A DNA stretch of 64,000 nt from Glandiceps talaboti (taxonomy: Eukaryota; Hemichordata; Enteropneusta; Spengelidae), in NCBI RefSeq assembly GCF_964340395.1, contig NC_135568.1:1036001-1100000 (forward strand), given 5' to 3'. The number at the start of each line of letters is the position of its first letter. Position 1 is the first letter of the stretch. The notes beneath the pieces were generated by a model. It did no database searches. It saw only the letters and a program-made list of their open reading frames with translations, and had not been told where the DNA came from. This document shows, one piece after another, positions 34,113 through 46,195 of this stretch. The position numbers and the translations under genes are program-made.

Positions 34113-36509
34113 ATTGGTAACTGTAGCACGGTGCCGTACAGCCAGAGGGTGAAATCTTCAGTTGTCCGTAGTTAGTCAACTTTAATGATTAACTCGGTGA
34201 CGTCATAATATTATCATTAATTTGTATTCATGCGAGTATGACTAATCCACAACAACACAGATTACCAGTGTTAAAAACTATTATTTAAAACCGTCACTAT
34301 CCATATGTACTTCGAGTGAGATACTTTTGTAAAAAATTAAACAAAAATAAGCTGTACAGGGTCCAAACTTCAACCTCTTTCAGTTCAAAGATTTTTCCAA
34401 CAAAACGGAACAGCGCCATAACCCCAGCTCGCCCAGAGATCTATAGCTCACGTAATTATAAACACTGCAGACTCGTTAACATACATGCAATATCATAAAT
34501 ATTGGTTGTTTCGATCGTTGGCCATGGGCGCTGTATAGATCTCAGACCATCACAGTTTGGTGATCAGATACAGAATAGATATGCTCATATTAACTGTGAA
34601 CACGGCCATCTACAAATACCATACTAGAACTTATAAGGGATTAATTCCCATGACTTTTGAAGGTTAGATTTTATTTTACTCGAGGATTGGAGATATTTCT
34701 TAAGCGTGAAATAGGTACAAATCTCTATCATATCTATGTTTAGGGAATATTCAGACGGAAATGTTAACCCATGCTTAAAGACTTTTCGTAAAAAAGTGAG
34801 CCACGCCATTTAGGCTGCACTTCTCCGTTCACCTTCCTATTGAAGAACCCCACCCCACCCCACCCTCCACTACAAAACTATTGAAGAACTCCCACCCCAC
34901 CACCCTCCACTACAAAACTATGAATCTAACGATATGTATTAATTTTACCCAAATTACGTAAACACTTATGGTGACCAGCCTAATGAGTTTGTCTAGTTCC
35001 AAGGTGTGGTTCTAATTATTTGAATCACATACAGTGAATTGAATCACGTGATTTGAACTCACAATCTCCCCAGTGTAAAGCTTGTTATTGGATGACTCGG
35101 TAACTATAATCGTAATATTGTGGGCGCAGTATACAAACTGATGACCTTTGACCTTGATGATCAAGTCTGACGTGCTCGTTGTCTGAGATCTGTATCGTTG
35201 ACGTACAAATACTCGTACTAATACTACGTATGTAGGTTACGGTCACAGGCGAGTGTTAAGGAGCCCGAGTACTATCTAGTAGATTACAGACTCATGAATA
35301 ATTACTAGGAACTATTATTTGTTCTTCGATGACCGTCAATCTTTTTTGCTGTTCTTTTTTTTATCTCCTTGCCCTGGAGCTATGCATTATGGGAAATAAA
35401 CATATCAGGAGCTTCTTCTTCTCTAACAGTAGGTCTTTGCATTGTATTGTGTAATCATTGTTACAAAGGGCCTAACATTATTCATTCCCACAATGCATTG
35501 CCAGAATGCATTGAATCATCCGCATCATAGTCAAAAATTGTATAAAATTATGCGTAAACTTGTCAACGCTATATAACAATCTTCAAGTTTATACTTCGCA
35601 TAAATATACAATTTTTAAATATAAATATTCATTGAGGGTTAGTCTATATTTAGCTCAGATATTGTGTTGACAATGATGTTTGCCCAGACGACGATAGGGC
35701 AAGCCGCGATGGACAAGTGTCTATCAACACTAGTGTCCCACAAGGAACCGAAAGCGAGGCTGATGACGGAACTTTTTCGCCCAAAATTACGTCATTAAAT
35801 GGTTCATTATTTTTGTCAGAGAGATACTACATACATGTCAGGTTTACTGGTGATTCTGAAAATAAAATTTAAATAACACAATCTAGTGACGTTAGCCCAT
35901 CCCATGACCCTAATGTAAACATAAGCCTAATTTGTTACGGTGGCAAGGCTGTCAGTTTGACCTGGCCGGATTAGGAATAACCGCAATCATAAATATTCAC
36001 ACAATCATTTGTTTCCAAGGATACACATCGATTGGAAGTTAGTTCCAGACTAGCTGGAGGTGACGTATTGTCACATGTCACCTGACTTGACCTTTGGAGC
36101 TTTGGCCGAGGACAGCACTTGAAAGAACAATAGTGTACATCGTAACCCCACCACCCTACTGTACAGAGAGGAACACAGTGGACAGTTTTACTCTAAAAAA
36201 AAACACTTTTAATAATCACAATCATACCTAGTCGACGCTTCCCAAAGATCGGATTTGATGATTATCTCACAAAAAGGTTTTACCTTTTTTAATTGACTTA
36301 TTCAGGATTCAAGCTTATTATGTATAAGTTAACGTTAGTATCTTTTTTTTAGAAAATAATTTATTATTGCACTCAAGGCATAGTTCATAAGTTCGTACGT
36401 TAATAGTTACATATTTTAAAAAGTCACGTGATAATGTCTGTAATAGTCTTCTGAACAAATAAAATTGACATAATTTACTTGTCAAATACAACATTTTTGA
36501 ACAATAATA
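34113..36509. other. No gene recognised upstream of the TM2 gene
   Basis: Contains a two-copy tandem duplication of about 45 bp at 34838-34923 (CACCCCACC...CTCCACTACAAAACTATT). Otherwise unique-looking, with no exon supported. Confidence 0.4.
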
Positions 36510-36797
36510 TTGTTTTTCCAAAGCGGCAATGGCTATTTTCGTTTGCCCACGGTTAGAGTTGTGGTCCGGTCACGTATCAGCCATACATTGACCGTTGATG
36601 GCGCACCATCTGTCTCTGACGACATTTGTACACATTTGTATATGGGACCGTGGGAGTCGTCAGATGGAAACTTAACCCGTGAAATACCCGTTCACGTCAT
36701 AGCTACTTGTAGTACCTCTCGTCCGTTCGTGTTCGTTGTGGGAAAAGTCCATCTAATTGAAACTGGGAAATTTCGTGCTAATTCTATCCTGTTTTGA
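36510..36797 (+). CDS. Open frame of unknown status, possible exon
   Basis: A 95-codon open stretch in sequence less AT-rich than its neighbours, preceded by TTTTTCCAAAG, which could be an acceptor. There is no in-frame ATG near the start. The translation (for example DDICTHLYMGPWESSDGN) matches no family I recognise. No clear donor was found before the stop. It could be an exon upstream of the macrodomain exon at 37487 or chance. Confidence 0.15.
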   Translation: MFFQSGNGYFRLPTVRVVVRSRISHTLTVDGAPSVSDDICTHLYMGPWESSDGNLTREIPVHVIATCSTSRPFVFVVGKVHLIETGKFRANSILF

Positions 36798-37014
36798 TAC
36801 CAAGTGCGTAGATAAATTATTCAGTCCTTGAATGACCACTACATACTAGACTGCACTGGGAAAGCATAGACCTGCGACTTGTAGAGGAAACTAACGAAAC
36901 CCTGAGTGCGACACTATTAACCTTTGGAATTCGGTAGTGCCTACAACGAACAAAACATGGAATTCCCGGTAAGAAACACTTATTTATACAAATAATTGCT
37001 TTTGCTTTTGGTGC

Positions 37015-37070
37015 TACAGTTGTTGTTGTTGTTGTCGTTGTTGTCGTTGTTGTTGTTGTCGTCGTCGTCG

Positions 37071-37102
<32 letters not shown>

Positions 37103-37110
37103 GCTGTTGT
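37015..37110. repeat. (TTG)n microsatellite
   Basis: About 30 TTG/TCG triplets. Minus-strand frames read as poly-Thr and are not coding. Confidence 0.95.
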
Positions 37111-37420
37111 GTTCTTAACGTTGATATTGAGTGTTATGACAGATTGATGATCTGTCCAGCGAAACAAGCAAGACATCGTAAGTGATAGATGCAATAAAAA
37201 AAACAGCAGTGCAGAAATAAAAGCAAACCAAACTAACAATCAAATTGAAACATAAATTCACCAACACCTGTCAACAAAAATAACAACTTCGCTGACGATG
37301 TTTGCTCAGTTCTAGCTCTGTCAGTTTCCCTTTCTCTGTGACAATACGAGATTCTCTACCTTATTTTCAACTTTCACTTTATTTTTGTTGAATCCTGACA
37401 AATGAAATAACACTTTTCCA

Positions 37421-37431
37421 GGGAAATCCCC
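37421..37431. promoter_or_regulatory. kappaB-like motif near second macrodomain gene
   Basis: GGGAAATCCCC matches the GGGRNNYYCC kappaB consensus, 55 bp before the first recognised exon of the macrodomain gene. Since that exon appears internal, the site could be intronic or part of a nearby promoter. Role inferred. Confidence 0.3.
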
Positions 37432-37486
37432 ATTTCCTGATAATCTGACCTTTAGACCCGTTTCTACGAATTTTGTATCTAACTAG

Positions 37487-38965
37487 GGTGACGGTCAGAC
37501 GACTGAGGGCGCTGCATGTGGTGACTCGTTTGCGTTGACGTTGTACGAACACATCTCTTCGAACGCAAATGAAACGAAAGTGAGTGTCCGTTGTGGTGAT
37601 ATTACAATGGAAGCTGTTGATGCTATAGCTAGTTCTACAAATGGTCATTTGATACATGAAGATGGTATAGCAGCTGCTATAGTCAAAGCTGGTGGCAGTA
37701 GCATCCAAAAAGAAAGCGATGATATAATTGAAGAAAGAGGACCATTGGACATTGCTGAGGTTGTATTTACAAGTGCTGGTAATCTACCATGTAAATACAT
37801 ATTACACGTTGTAAGTCCACCATGGAATGCAGACTTGGCTCGTGACGTCACAGACATGCTGTACGAATGTTGTATGAATTTACTGACAACGGCAAATGAT
37901 GATGCTCAAGTGACGTCACTTGCTGTTCCCACAATAGGAACAGGTAAATTATCTGTAAAGTACTTAGCTATCCATTTAGCCGTCCATCTATTAAGTATTA
38001 CCCTACATTCCATCAATGTATGTATTCATTCATTCATCATTCAAACCAACCGGTCAACCTACCTTCTATCCATCCCACTCGCAGACATCCATGCATCAAC
38101 CCAATTGGTCCATCCACCCTTCCATCCAAGTGCAACCACCCATCAATCCATCCATCCATCCATCCATCCACCTACCCATCCACCCATCCAGCCACCTACC
38201 CACCCACCCATCCATCCAGCCACCTACCCACCCATCCATCCATCCATTATATGTCCATTCATCCACTTTAAGTCGACATTTCGGTCAGACTAAACAGAAG
38301 TCAAAAGTCTACATATCCATACTTGAAAGTGGTAAATTAGATCTCGAGGTAAAGGCTTTGTTTGTTAATGACACTCCTAGCATTGATAATAATTAGGTGG
38401 GGATTGATTCTTGGACACAACTGAACCAGCTGTGGTGTGAAAATTGACATCTTTGAAACCGCTTGGTCCAAATTATAGTCAAAAATCGTAAACATATGCA
38501 AAGATGTATGTCAAATCTCTACTGAAAAATCACGAGTCAAAACTACATGTTTTGTAAAAAGGGAGTCGAACCAGAGTATATGTACCAACCCATAGGCGTG
38601 TCCCATCCCCCGGGTCCCCTCCCCGGGAAATTTTCCAAATGTGTGACTCTGACAAATCGTTTCTATATAGTAAACGCTAGATAAATTGTGTTAGAAGTAG
38701 TTATACAACTCATTATCACTGCTATTGTGTTACAGGTATCTGCGGTATACCAGTTCAGATATGCGCAGAGACCATGTTGAGGGCTGTGGTGGCGTACACC
38801 TCAAACCCAACCACCAGTAAAGACAAACTCAGAGATATTCGGTTTATTGGTCTGGACTGGGACACGATGGAAGTCTTTAAATCAGTGTTCGAAGATATGG
38901 ATCGCGGTACGCAGGCTAGCGTAGAAGAAGAGGCAGAACCCGGTGATAATTTTCTGGAAGACTAA
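37487..38965 (+). CDS. Macrodomain protein, last two exons (5' end not found)
   Basis: Exon 37487-37943 follows acceptor ACTAG and ends ACAG|GTAAAT in phase 1. Exon 38736-38965 follows TTACAG and ends with TAA. Together they give about 228 residues: a lead segment, [66 protein letters not shown], then [15 protein letters not shown] and an acidic C-terminus. This is a complete macrodomain fold resembling the PARP9/14/15 type. HEDG replaces the usual HGGG and the NAAN asparagine pair is missing. No catalytic PARP domain follows. The frame has a stop directly before the acceptor and no usable ATG before the domain, so at least one upstream exon is missing. It probably binds ADP-ribose or ADP-ribosylated protein. 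Confidence 0.75.
38075..38270. repeat. (CATC/CACC)n-rich tract in macrodomain-gene intron
   Basis: CCATCCATCCACC-type tetranucleotides with several phase shifts, between the two macrodomain exons. The frames through it are Pro/His-rich and not coding. Confidence 0.9.
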
Positions 38966-40153
38966 CAATGCACAAACTCTTATTTCTACCATTGACAATT
39001 CTTTGGGCCTAGGAAACGTGACTATGATTTGACTTGGGGAAACTTGATGGTTGGTTTTATGGAAACTTGAAGTTTGATAGCTACAAGCTACATTTGAAAT
39101 AATAAGGTAAAAACGCTTAGTGCTCTAACATGGTCGAGTAAGGTAAAACTTTACAGACTCGTTACATGTAAGAGCCTGAGGTCGGTAACAATCTTAGATT
39201 TTGTTGAAATACTAATATACACAGGCAGTGTTAAATGTCGTCAAAACAGATAGAGAATTTAGAGTAATGTTCAAGGAAAACAAATGACCTACTGGGTATC
39301 AAATAAATACTACTGGTGACAAACCAAGATAGTTTAAAAAACATACTATAACTTCGAAAACTTAGTATCATACATTGAGTCGTGTATAAGTACAGATGGT
39401 CATTTACTTACACCATAGACAGTAGAGAAATGTCACTGTCTGTGTCTTAACATCCCGAACTGAATAGGCCTAGTAATTATCTGCTAACCTTCAAAACGTA
39501 CATAATTTAATCATTCTGTGTCTCATTTTGTGTAAAAATTAAAGACGTTTATTACTATGGCTGTATCACTGTCACTGTCTTTATTGAGAATTATGTTATT
39601 TACATCAAATATATTATTCAATCCATTTGTCAATTTATCAACAATTGTTAGTATGGTGAATAAAATAACAGACGTTGCGCTATCTTTAGTAAGTATACGC
39701 TTTTAATCTATTTTCTCTCTCCCAAACCATTACCATCCATTATTTGATTGATAAACACTGAACAATTTGAACATTATATTAAAATATCCTGATTACACAC
39801 TGCTGAAGTCTTGACTAGTCTAGAATAGTCCTTTGATTCAAGCAATAAATAAAAACAACAACTGGTCTTGAAATAATATAAATTAATATATAAAAAACAA
39901 ATACCAAATACTACAAATAACATATATTTGACAAACCCCTTACTATAGTTGATCACAATGTCTTGAAATTATTAGAGTCAACAAGTGATTTGGGCCACCA
40001 TATAAATTTTAAGTTTCTCATCGTAACACATTAACACTCGATTGCGTGATCAGAGACATTAAAAGAAAAGAAACATCGGTACAAATTTGACAAATATCAC
40101 ACAGAGCTGACATTTAGCACAGCCCAACGTCATCAGATAAAAACATCGACGAT
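38966..40153. other. Convergent 3' flanks of macrodomain and HNMT-like genes
   Basis: Plus-strand AATAAA at about 39302 and ATTAAA at about 39537 could end the macrodomain transcript. A minus-strand AATAAA near 39577-39583 could end the HNMT-like transcript. The two genes are tail to tail. No exon recognised. Confidence 0.4.
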
Positions 40154-42657
40154 TTAATCTTCATTGAATATTGTCATGTGACCATCATCAGTACTAAAAA
40201 ATATTTCACCATTACTTTGCACAACGCCCTCATCTTTCAAAAACGACATTACTTCGTCTACAATTTTCTTTGACGCGAACTTTCTGAAATGGAGAATTTG
40301 AGTGAGGAAATCTAAAATGTGGTTCCCGTCTTCAGATGTGTCTATGAAGCATTTGCTGATCTCGAACGCCTTTGGTTTGCTTACAACAGAGATGTGAACA
40401 TCAGGAAGTCGATGCCGTAACATGTCTACCATGTCGTCTGATCCGAAGAAACACATATTGGGATCGTTGTAGTGTTTTCCCAGTTTACTGAACAATTGTC
40501 CATAGGAACCTGTAGGAGAAGATACAAAATTATTCTAAAATTACGATAAAAAATGTCTGACATATTTCGGAACATTGGATCTTATTTACTAAAAATAGCA
40601 AAGTTCATATCTGTTTATTTCGATTTGACCTAACGATCTACAAAGATATCCTACTCGTCAGCAAAGGAGCGAGTATAGCGTTATCTAATAGATTTGGTTT
40701 ATCTACTAATCTCGAGTTAATAACTTGAGTATATAACTTATAATTAAGCATAATATTCAGATGTTATCACCAGAAATTTATGAATTCTTTTGAACCATCT
40801 GTTTTTTGTACATGGTCAAGTGTGTTTGTAAATGTCGTGACTGCAAAACTTGTCTATGTTATCATTTTCTGTGTTTGCAAATTTGCTCTTTTAATTTATT
40901 TTAGTTAATTTTTTGATGTTGGTTGGACACGAGTAGAAGTGCTCGGCATCTGTTTGTTCATTCCATTCACAGGTTATCTTTTGTTGTTATAGTTGTATTT
41001 TTATTGTTTGCTAGTTCCTACTTTTTTGTAATATGTATGGTTTTTCAGTCTTGTCTAGTCACATTGTTAATATTTTTTCATTATTGTGTAAATCACGTTT
41101 TGCCTGTGATGAAGAGTAATAAATAAAAAAGAAAATAAATAATGAGATTAGATGAGGAGAATTAGATCTATAACATTTCCTGTGACGTCAGAAATGAACA
41201 CATTGACAATTTACATTTGACGTGGTCTGAGATAATTAAGTGGGAGAAAGGTTGCCTTTCATAATGAACTTATATTTAGATTTAATGACGTCATTAGAAA
41301 CTTGACGTTAGAACAATTGAAATAAAGACTTCACATCTGATTTTGATGCCCAAAGCTCTGGTGTGATGTGTCTCGCTGTGAGTGTGGTGAATTCTGCATT
41401 GTAACTAAAATTACCATTGATATTTCTTACAAATATTTTCAAAAAAATGACGACTGGTTCAATTATAACAATGTTGCGCATGCGCATAGGCCTACCGTAC
41501 TTTTGGGAAAGCAATGATCTTGGTTGTATAAGTTATAACATCTGAATGGTCTCTACTTACCACCAACCATTATATTTAGTAACCTTCCACCACGTTTTAA
41601 CATGTGATACAACTTTACCATTGTAGTCTCCGGGTCAGCAAAATAGTACGCAGAGTGTACAATGTGAATAATATCAAAGATGGCCTTTTCATTCTTTTCA
41701 ATTCTTTGTAGATATTCTTCTATCGTCTCGACATTGAATTCAAAGTCCACATTTTCCCATTCACTCTGTGAATGCTTAGCAACGGTGAGTTCTTGGAATT
41801 TCTGTACTTCACTTTTCACAGGATCAACAACTACATAGAATATCTGTTGAAATTGTTTGGAAAGATCACCTATGACAGGTATGTCCATCATCCCTGTCAA
41901 ATGAAGCATGGTACACTGTGTCAAAGGTCAATGTCAAAAAGTCACACCTTACGATAAACCAGACACGATAAATCTAAGCGATTGGGTAAGAGTGTGTAAG
42001 TAAGTGATCGGGAAGGTATACCCATTGGAAGGTGAACACAGGGATGTACAACAGAAATAGGCCTCTTTTTCATGAAAAATCCCTAAACTTGAGTTCACTT
42101 TACCCATTCAAAAAATTCCAAAACATGGCGTCGATTGACGTGCACCGTGTCATCACCTCTAATACCCCTAAGGTGTTAGGACGCCACAAAGGGAACCAAG
42201 TGCGTGGTATTAGTACATATACTAGTAATTTTCAAGTCGGCGTTCACTCGTCTCGTTCTACATATTTCCTACATATCCTTCTAAGACAACACTTACTAAC
42301 ATAGTTCAATCATATAGAGGAAATGAACCATCAACAGTTAAAATCTAACACATTCTATGCTGACACAACGACAATCTTCACAGTTGTAACTTGGACAGAA
42401 CCGTGACTTTAAAGGCATTTGCCTTACGACGATGAACTATCCCATCGCAGCCAGTTATATAAATATAAATATTACCTACCATTACCGGCTCCTACTGCCA
42501 GAACATGTAGCGTATCATTTTGAACAAATTCGAATGTCTGCATAGTTTCTCTAAAATATCTTCGGCGCTGTCCCGTCATGGCGTATTTATTTGCAACCTC
42601 TAGCGTTTTGAAGTACTGCTCCGGGAAGTGGACAATTGACTTTATTTCCATCGCCAT
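40154..42657 (-). CDS. Histamine N-methyltransferase-like enzyme, 288 aa, 3 exons
   Basis: Exons on the minus strand: 42657-42480, 41893-41561 and 40509-40154. Both junctions are phase 1 with GT/AG ends and give 288 residues, close to the 292 of human HNMT. The SAM-binding motif I is HVLAVGAGNGM (residues 51-61, split by intron 1) and matches the position of ILSIGGGAG in HNMT. Further matches are VVDPVKSEVQKF, FDIIHIVHSAYYFADPETTMVKL, RLLNIMVGGSYGQLFSKLGKHY, and CFIDTSEDGNHILDFLTQ (CFIDGNENGDLLWDFLTE in human). HNMT transfers a methyl group from S-adenosylmethionine to the imidazole ring of histamine in the cytosol. Invertebrate relatives may use other amines, so substrate is inferred. The start ATG at 42657 was chosen because upstream in-frame residues are unlike the family. 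Confidence 0.85.
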
Positions 42658-42780
42658 GGTATCTAATGAATACAATAATAGTGTTGCAATTATAGAACTG
42701 AACTTAAACTTCGAATTCTTTGTCAACTTCTTTGACATATTATTGGTGATTGTGTAGGAGGGCAACGATAGCCTAAATAC

Positions 42781-43215
42781 ACAGTCTGTAATATTGACAC
42801 TGTCACTGACTTATTATGAGTAACCAGTAAGACACATCTAAATCTCAAAGTTCCATTATCACCGCCCCCCCCCCCGCCACCCCCTCACATTGTCCTGTGT
42901 TGACGTACAGACTTATTCTCTCACTGGTTACTGATAGATCAGTGGCAATGTCAATCAACTTGGGTGGATGCTAATACTGGTTACTGATAGGTCAGTGGTG
43001 GTGTCAACCAACGTGGGTGGATGCTAATACTTGTTACTGATAGGGCAGTGGCAATGTCAATCAACTTGGGTGGATGCTAATACTTGTTACTGATAGGGCA
43101 GTGGCAATGTCAATCAACTTGGGTGGATGCTAATACTGGTTACTGATAGGTCAGTGGCAGTGTCAATCAACGTGGGTGGGTGGGTGGGTGGGTGGGTGGA
43201 TGGATGGATGGATAT
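42781..43215. repeat. 53-bp tandem repeat, five copies, plus GGTG/GGAT tail
   Basis: Units at about 42921-43180 read GGTTACTGATAGGTCAGTGG, CA(A/G)TGTCAATCAAC, TTGGGTGGATGCTAATACT. A (GGTG)n(GGAT)n run (43170-43212) follows. A degenerate reverse-complement copy lies near 42790-42830. The same sequence occurs inverted at 49.68-49.86 kb. Confidence 0.9.
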
Positions 43216-44429
43216 TGGAATATCAAACCTTTCGGGGATTAATGTTTAAAGTCCAAAAATGTATTGAAACGACGTTCAACAACTGGTACACCTCTCCTAA
43301 CGTATTTAGATATGATACAACAGTTAGATTTGGTAAATTTAGACACTTAAAAAAGCTTCAATATCCATATCAAATCATATGTTATCATATTGTGTTTGTG
43401 TCGATTTGTTCATAAATATAAGTACGTTTAATACACTGACTTGAATCTCAGACACCTAAAAGAAGTGGTCTGAGCTTGAATGGTAAAATGAAATCGTAGT
43501 CACAGGCTAATAAGCGAATTTAAATGAGAAAGCTTTCAGTAATTCAAATCAAAAGGACAAGAGTAATCTATTGCCTAAATTCTGACCCTCCTCGGTTCTA
43601 TTTTCTGAAAAGTGATGACCCTCCTTCAATTTCCTCTCTCTCAAACTTGGCCATCCCCACAAAAGTTATAATGTGGTAAGAAGTGGAAAGGACGACGGGA
43701 AACTTAAACAGTTTTATCTAAATACATGTAAATACTATATGCAACTCATTTGGTATCATAATCATGTCGACGTCTGCATTTAAATTTGAATAAGTATACT
43801 AGTGATCCAAACTGTCCATCAGGTGGTAGATCAAATATATAACTCATTGCACGTTATACCTGTGTACTATTGAGTGCATTAACATGTTTACGCATGCGTA
43901 GTTCTCCATGGATGTTAGCCATTGCCCTAATATCTATCGACTTCTCTTCTTGAACTGACGATATTTGTTACGAATAAAATAACTAAGACTGTCACAGTTA
44001 TTTTCCGACTGCAGACCAAGCATGATCCTGAAGTTATAGAGTCTGAATGGTGTACGAGTTTGTATGTATGGTGTGGAACGACTTTCGCTTCCCCTAAGCG
44101 ACATAGCATAACATTGCAGGTGTCGTATCCACGAACACAATAGTATTATATAACACCCGCACATTTACTTTGGGTTTTGAATATTTACTTTTTTCCTTAA
44201 AATTCGATTGTCTAAGTTTGGACAGTGCCAAGTAAATGTTGACAACATCACAATTTTGTCACATAAATGCTACTTTGAAATTCTTATTCTATAAGGTCTC
44301 AAAAACACCTTTTGTCCAGATATTCTAAGTGAAAAAGTAGATGTCCAAAACCCAAAGTAAATAAATGTGCGGGTATTATATGTATAACGTAGTAGGAGTA
44401 GAATTGAATTGTATTATATGTAGAACGTA
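43216..44429. other. No gene recognised
   Basis: AT-rich. A pair of inverted segments (ACCCGCACATTTACTTTGGG near 44154 and CCAAAGTAAATAAATGTGCGGGT near 44352) bracket about 200 bp and may mark a small inverted-repeat element. Confidence 0.4.
44152..44377. mobile_element. Small terminal-inverted-repeat element
   Basis: The left end (about 44154-44180: CCCGCACATTTACTTTGGGT) and right end (about 44350-44375: ACCCAAAGTAAATAAATGTG followed by CGGGT) are inverted repeats with a 4-base gap difference. TATTATAT-type sequence flanks both ends (ATAGTATTATATAACA left, GGTATTATATGTATAA right), compatible with a target duplication. No ORF; non-autonomous. Confidence 0.6.
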
Positions 44430-45015
44430 GTGCTAGTAAAAGTTGAACCCGACACGGAACACATACACATATGTTTGTGGGTAGAGGGAAGTGGAAAGTG
44501 AGTATTTGAATCCAGCAGGAGGGTATGTCTTAAAATGTAAACTTAACTGTGTCAACATACTAGAAATTCGTTAACAACGAGGATCTGTTTGTTTCTTTTT
44601 GTTCTCTGCCCACGAAAGAACACATGCAGTGGCAAAGGAATAATGGCACCTGACATATTGCAACTAAAATAAGATGTATCTAAGTCAAGAAAAGTTGTCA
44701 GCCGACGGTCAATACTTTTTATCCTTGACACCATCCCCGAACGAGATGAACGTTTACACGATCTATCTCAAAAGTATCTCAAAACTATATCTCACACCGC
44801 AACTTGTACACTCAACTGTATCGATCATCTAAATGCTTAATGACAGACATATTCACTGTCAACCTAGGGATATATATACCGAAGATATGTTTGATCAAAG
44901 TTCGTGTTGAAGTCGTTACGTTGCCTAAAAGTTAAGATTATAGCTACCTACATGTTTATCCGGTAGACTTCTCGCTGACGATCTTCACCACTGACGAGAT
45001 ATCAAGAACACCACA
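44430..45015. repeat. Segmental duplication, copy 1
   Basis: Shares blocks in the same order with 45730-46195: AGTTGAACCCGACACGGAA, GGCAAAGGAATAATGG, AGATGAACGTTTACACGATC, TTATAGCTACCTACATGTTT and GCTGACGATCTT. Both copies carry indels. No coding sense in either. Confidence 0.85.
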
Positions 45016-45729
45016 CGTATCGTGATTGGAGTTGTTTATTTACTGACAACAACACCACCTACGGTGTGGACCATTTGATATCCTGGGGGAGAGGGCTTGG
45101 AAGATTAGGGGAGATGCCAAATGGAGTTGCTTGAAAAAAAAATCAGGATAAGAGTGGATGATGGGAAATAAAAGATGGACCATTGCTGCTAGAAAAAAAT
45201 ATCTTGGCAGGGAAATGATGCACAAGTTCGAGTGTACTGTTCAACCTGCTTGTACCTCTCCAACCAGGACACTTGTCAAATCATGACAAACGTTTTCAAA
45301 CACATGTCAGGGACCAGTCAGTTTCGTTAGCATATGGTACATAAATATATATATATTTGTTCTTGTCTCTGTTTATTTCATAATTTTTTTAAATATTACT
45401 TCATGTAAGGGTTCAAACATAACTCTACATAAAAGTATACAAATACATATGCTTGGGATGTATCAAGAGACAAAGCGTTTATGTTATATTTGAACGTATA
45501 TTTTTAGCCATTGTCGAAGTTATGGTTTATTGTATGCACATACATTTGTTGTATGGAAATTTAAATACAGCAGGGTGATTCATGATTTCGTTCAGTTGTT
45601 GAAAATAAGGTGACCCCCCCCCCCTTTATTCACTTTGTAAAAATGATGACCCCCCCCCTCTTCTTTGAGTCCCAAATTAAGGTGCCCCCCCGGCCGTAAA
45701 AACTGATCGCTCCCTAATGAAGTACACGT
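45016..45729. other. Spacer between segmental duplicates
   Basis: No exon recognised. C-runs at 45614-45625, 45650-45657 and 45684-45690. Confidence 0.4.
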
Positions 45730-46195
45730 ACGAGTAGAAGTTGAACCCGACACGGAATACATACACATATATTTGTGGGTAGTGGGCATGTGGATCCAAC
45801 AGGAGGGCATGTCTAAACTAAAACATGTCAACATAGTTCATTAACAACGAGGGTTGGGGGTTATGTTTTCACCTATGTGAGGATCTGTTTGTCTCTGTTC
45901 TCAGCCCACTATAGAACATATGCACTGGCAAAGGAATAATGGTACCTGACAGATTGCAACTAAAATAAGTTGTCAGTCAACGGTCAATACATTTTAGCCT
46001 TGACACTGTCCCCTTATAAGATGAACGTTTACACGATCTATCTCAAAACTATCTCATACTGCAACTTGGCATTCACTCAACTGATATCGATCGTCATAAT
46101 GATCGCAAAGAGTGATGATTATAGCTACCTACATGTTTATCCGGTAGACTTTTCGCTGACGATCTTAACCACTGATGAGATAGCACGAACACCAT
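45730..46195. repeat. Segmental duplication, copy 2
   Basis: Second copy, offset about 1.2-1.3 kb from copy 1 in direct orientation. It is shorter, lacking about 120 bp present in copy 1. Confidence 0.85.

Noticed and set aside
46174-46195. Hammerhead-like CTGATGAG...GAAC
   Set aside because: The second core reads GAAC where GAAA is required, and no stem II forms. It is part of the segmental duplication, where copy 1 differs again.
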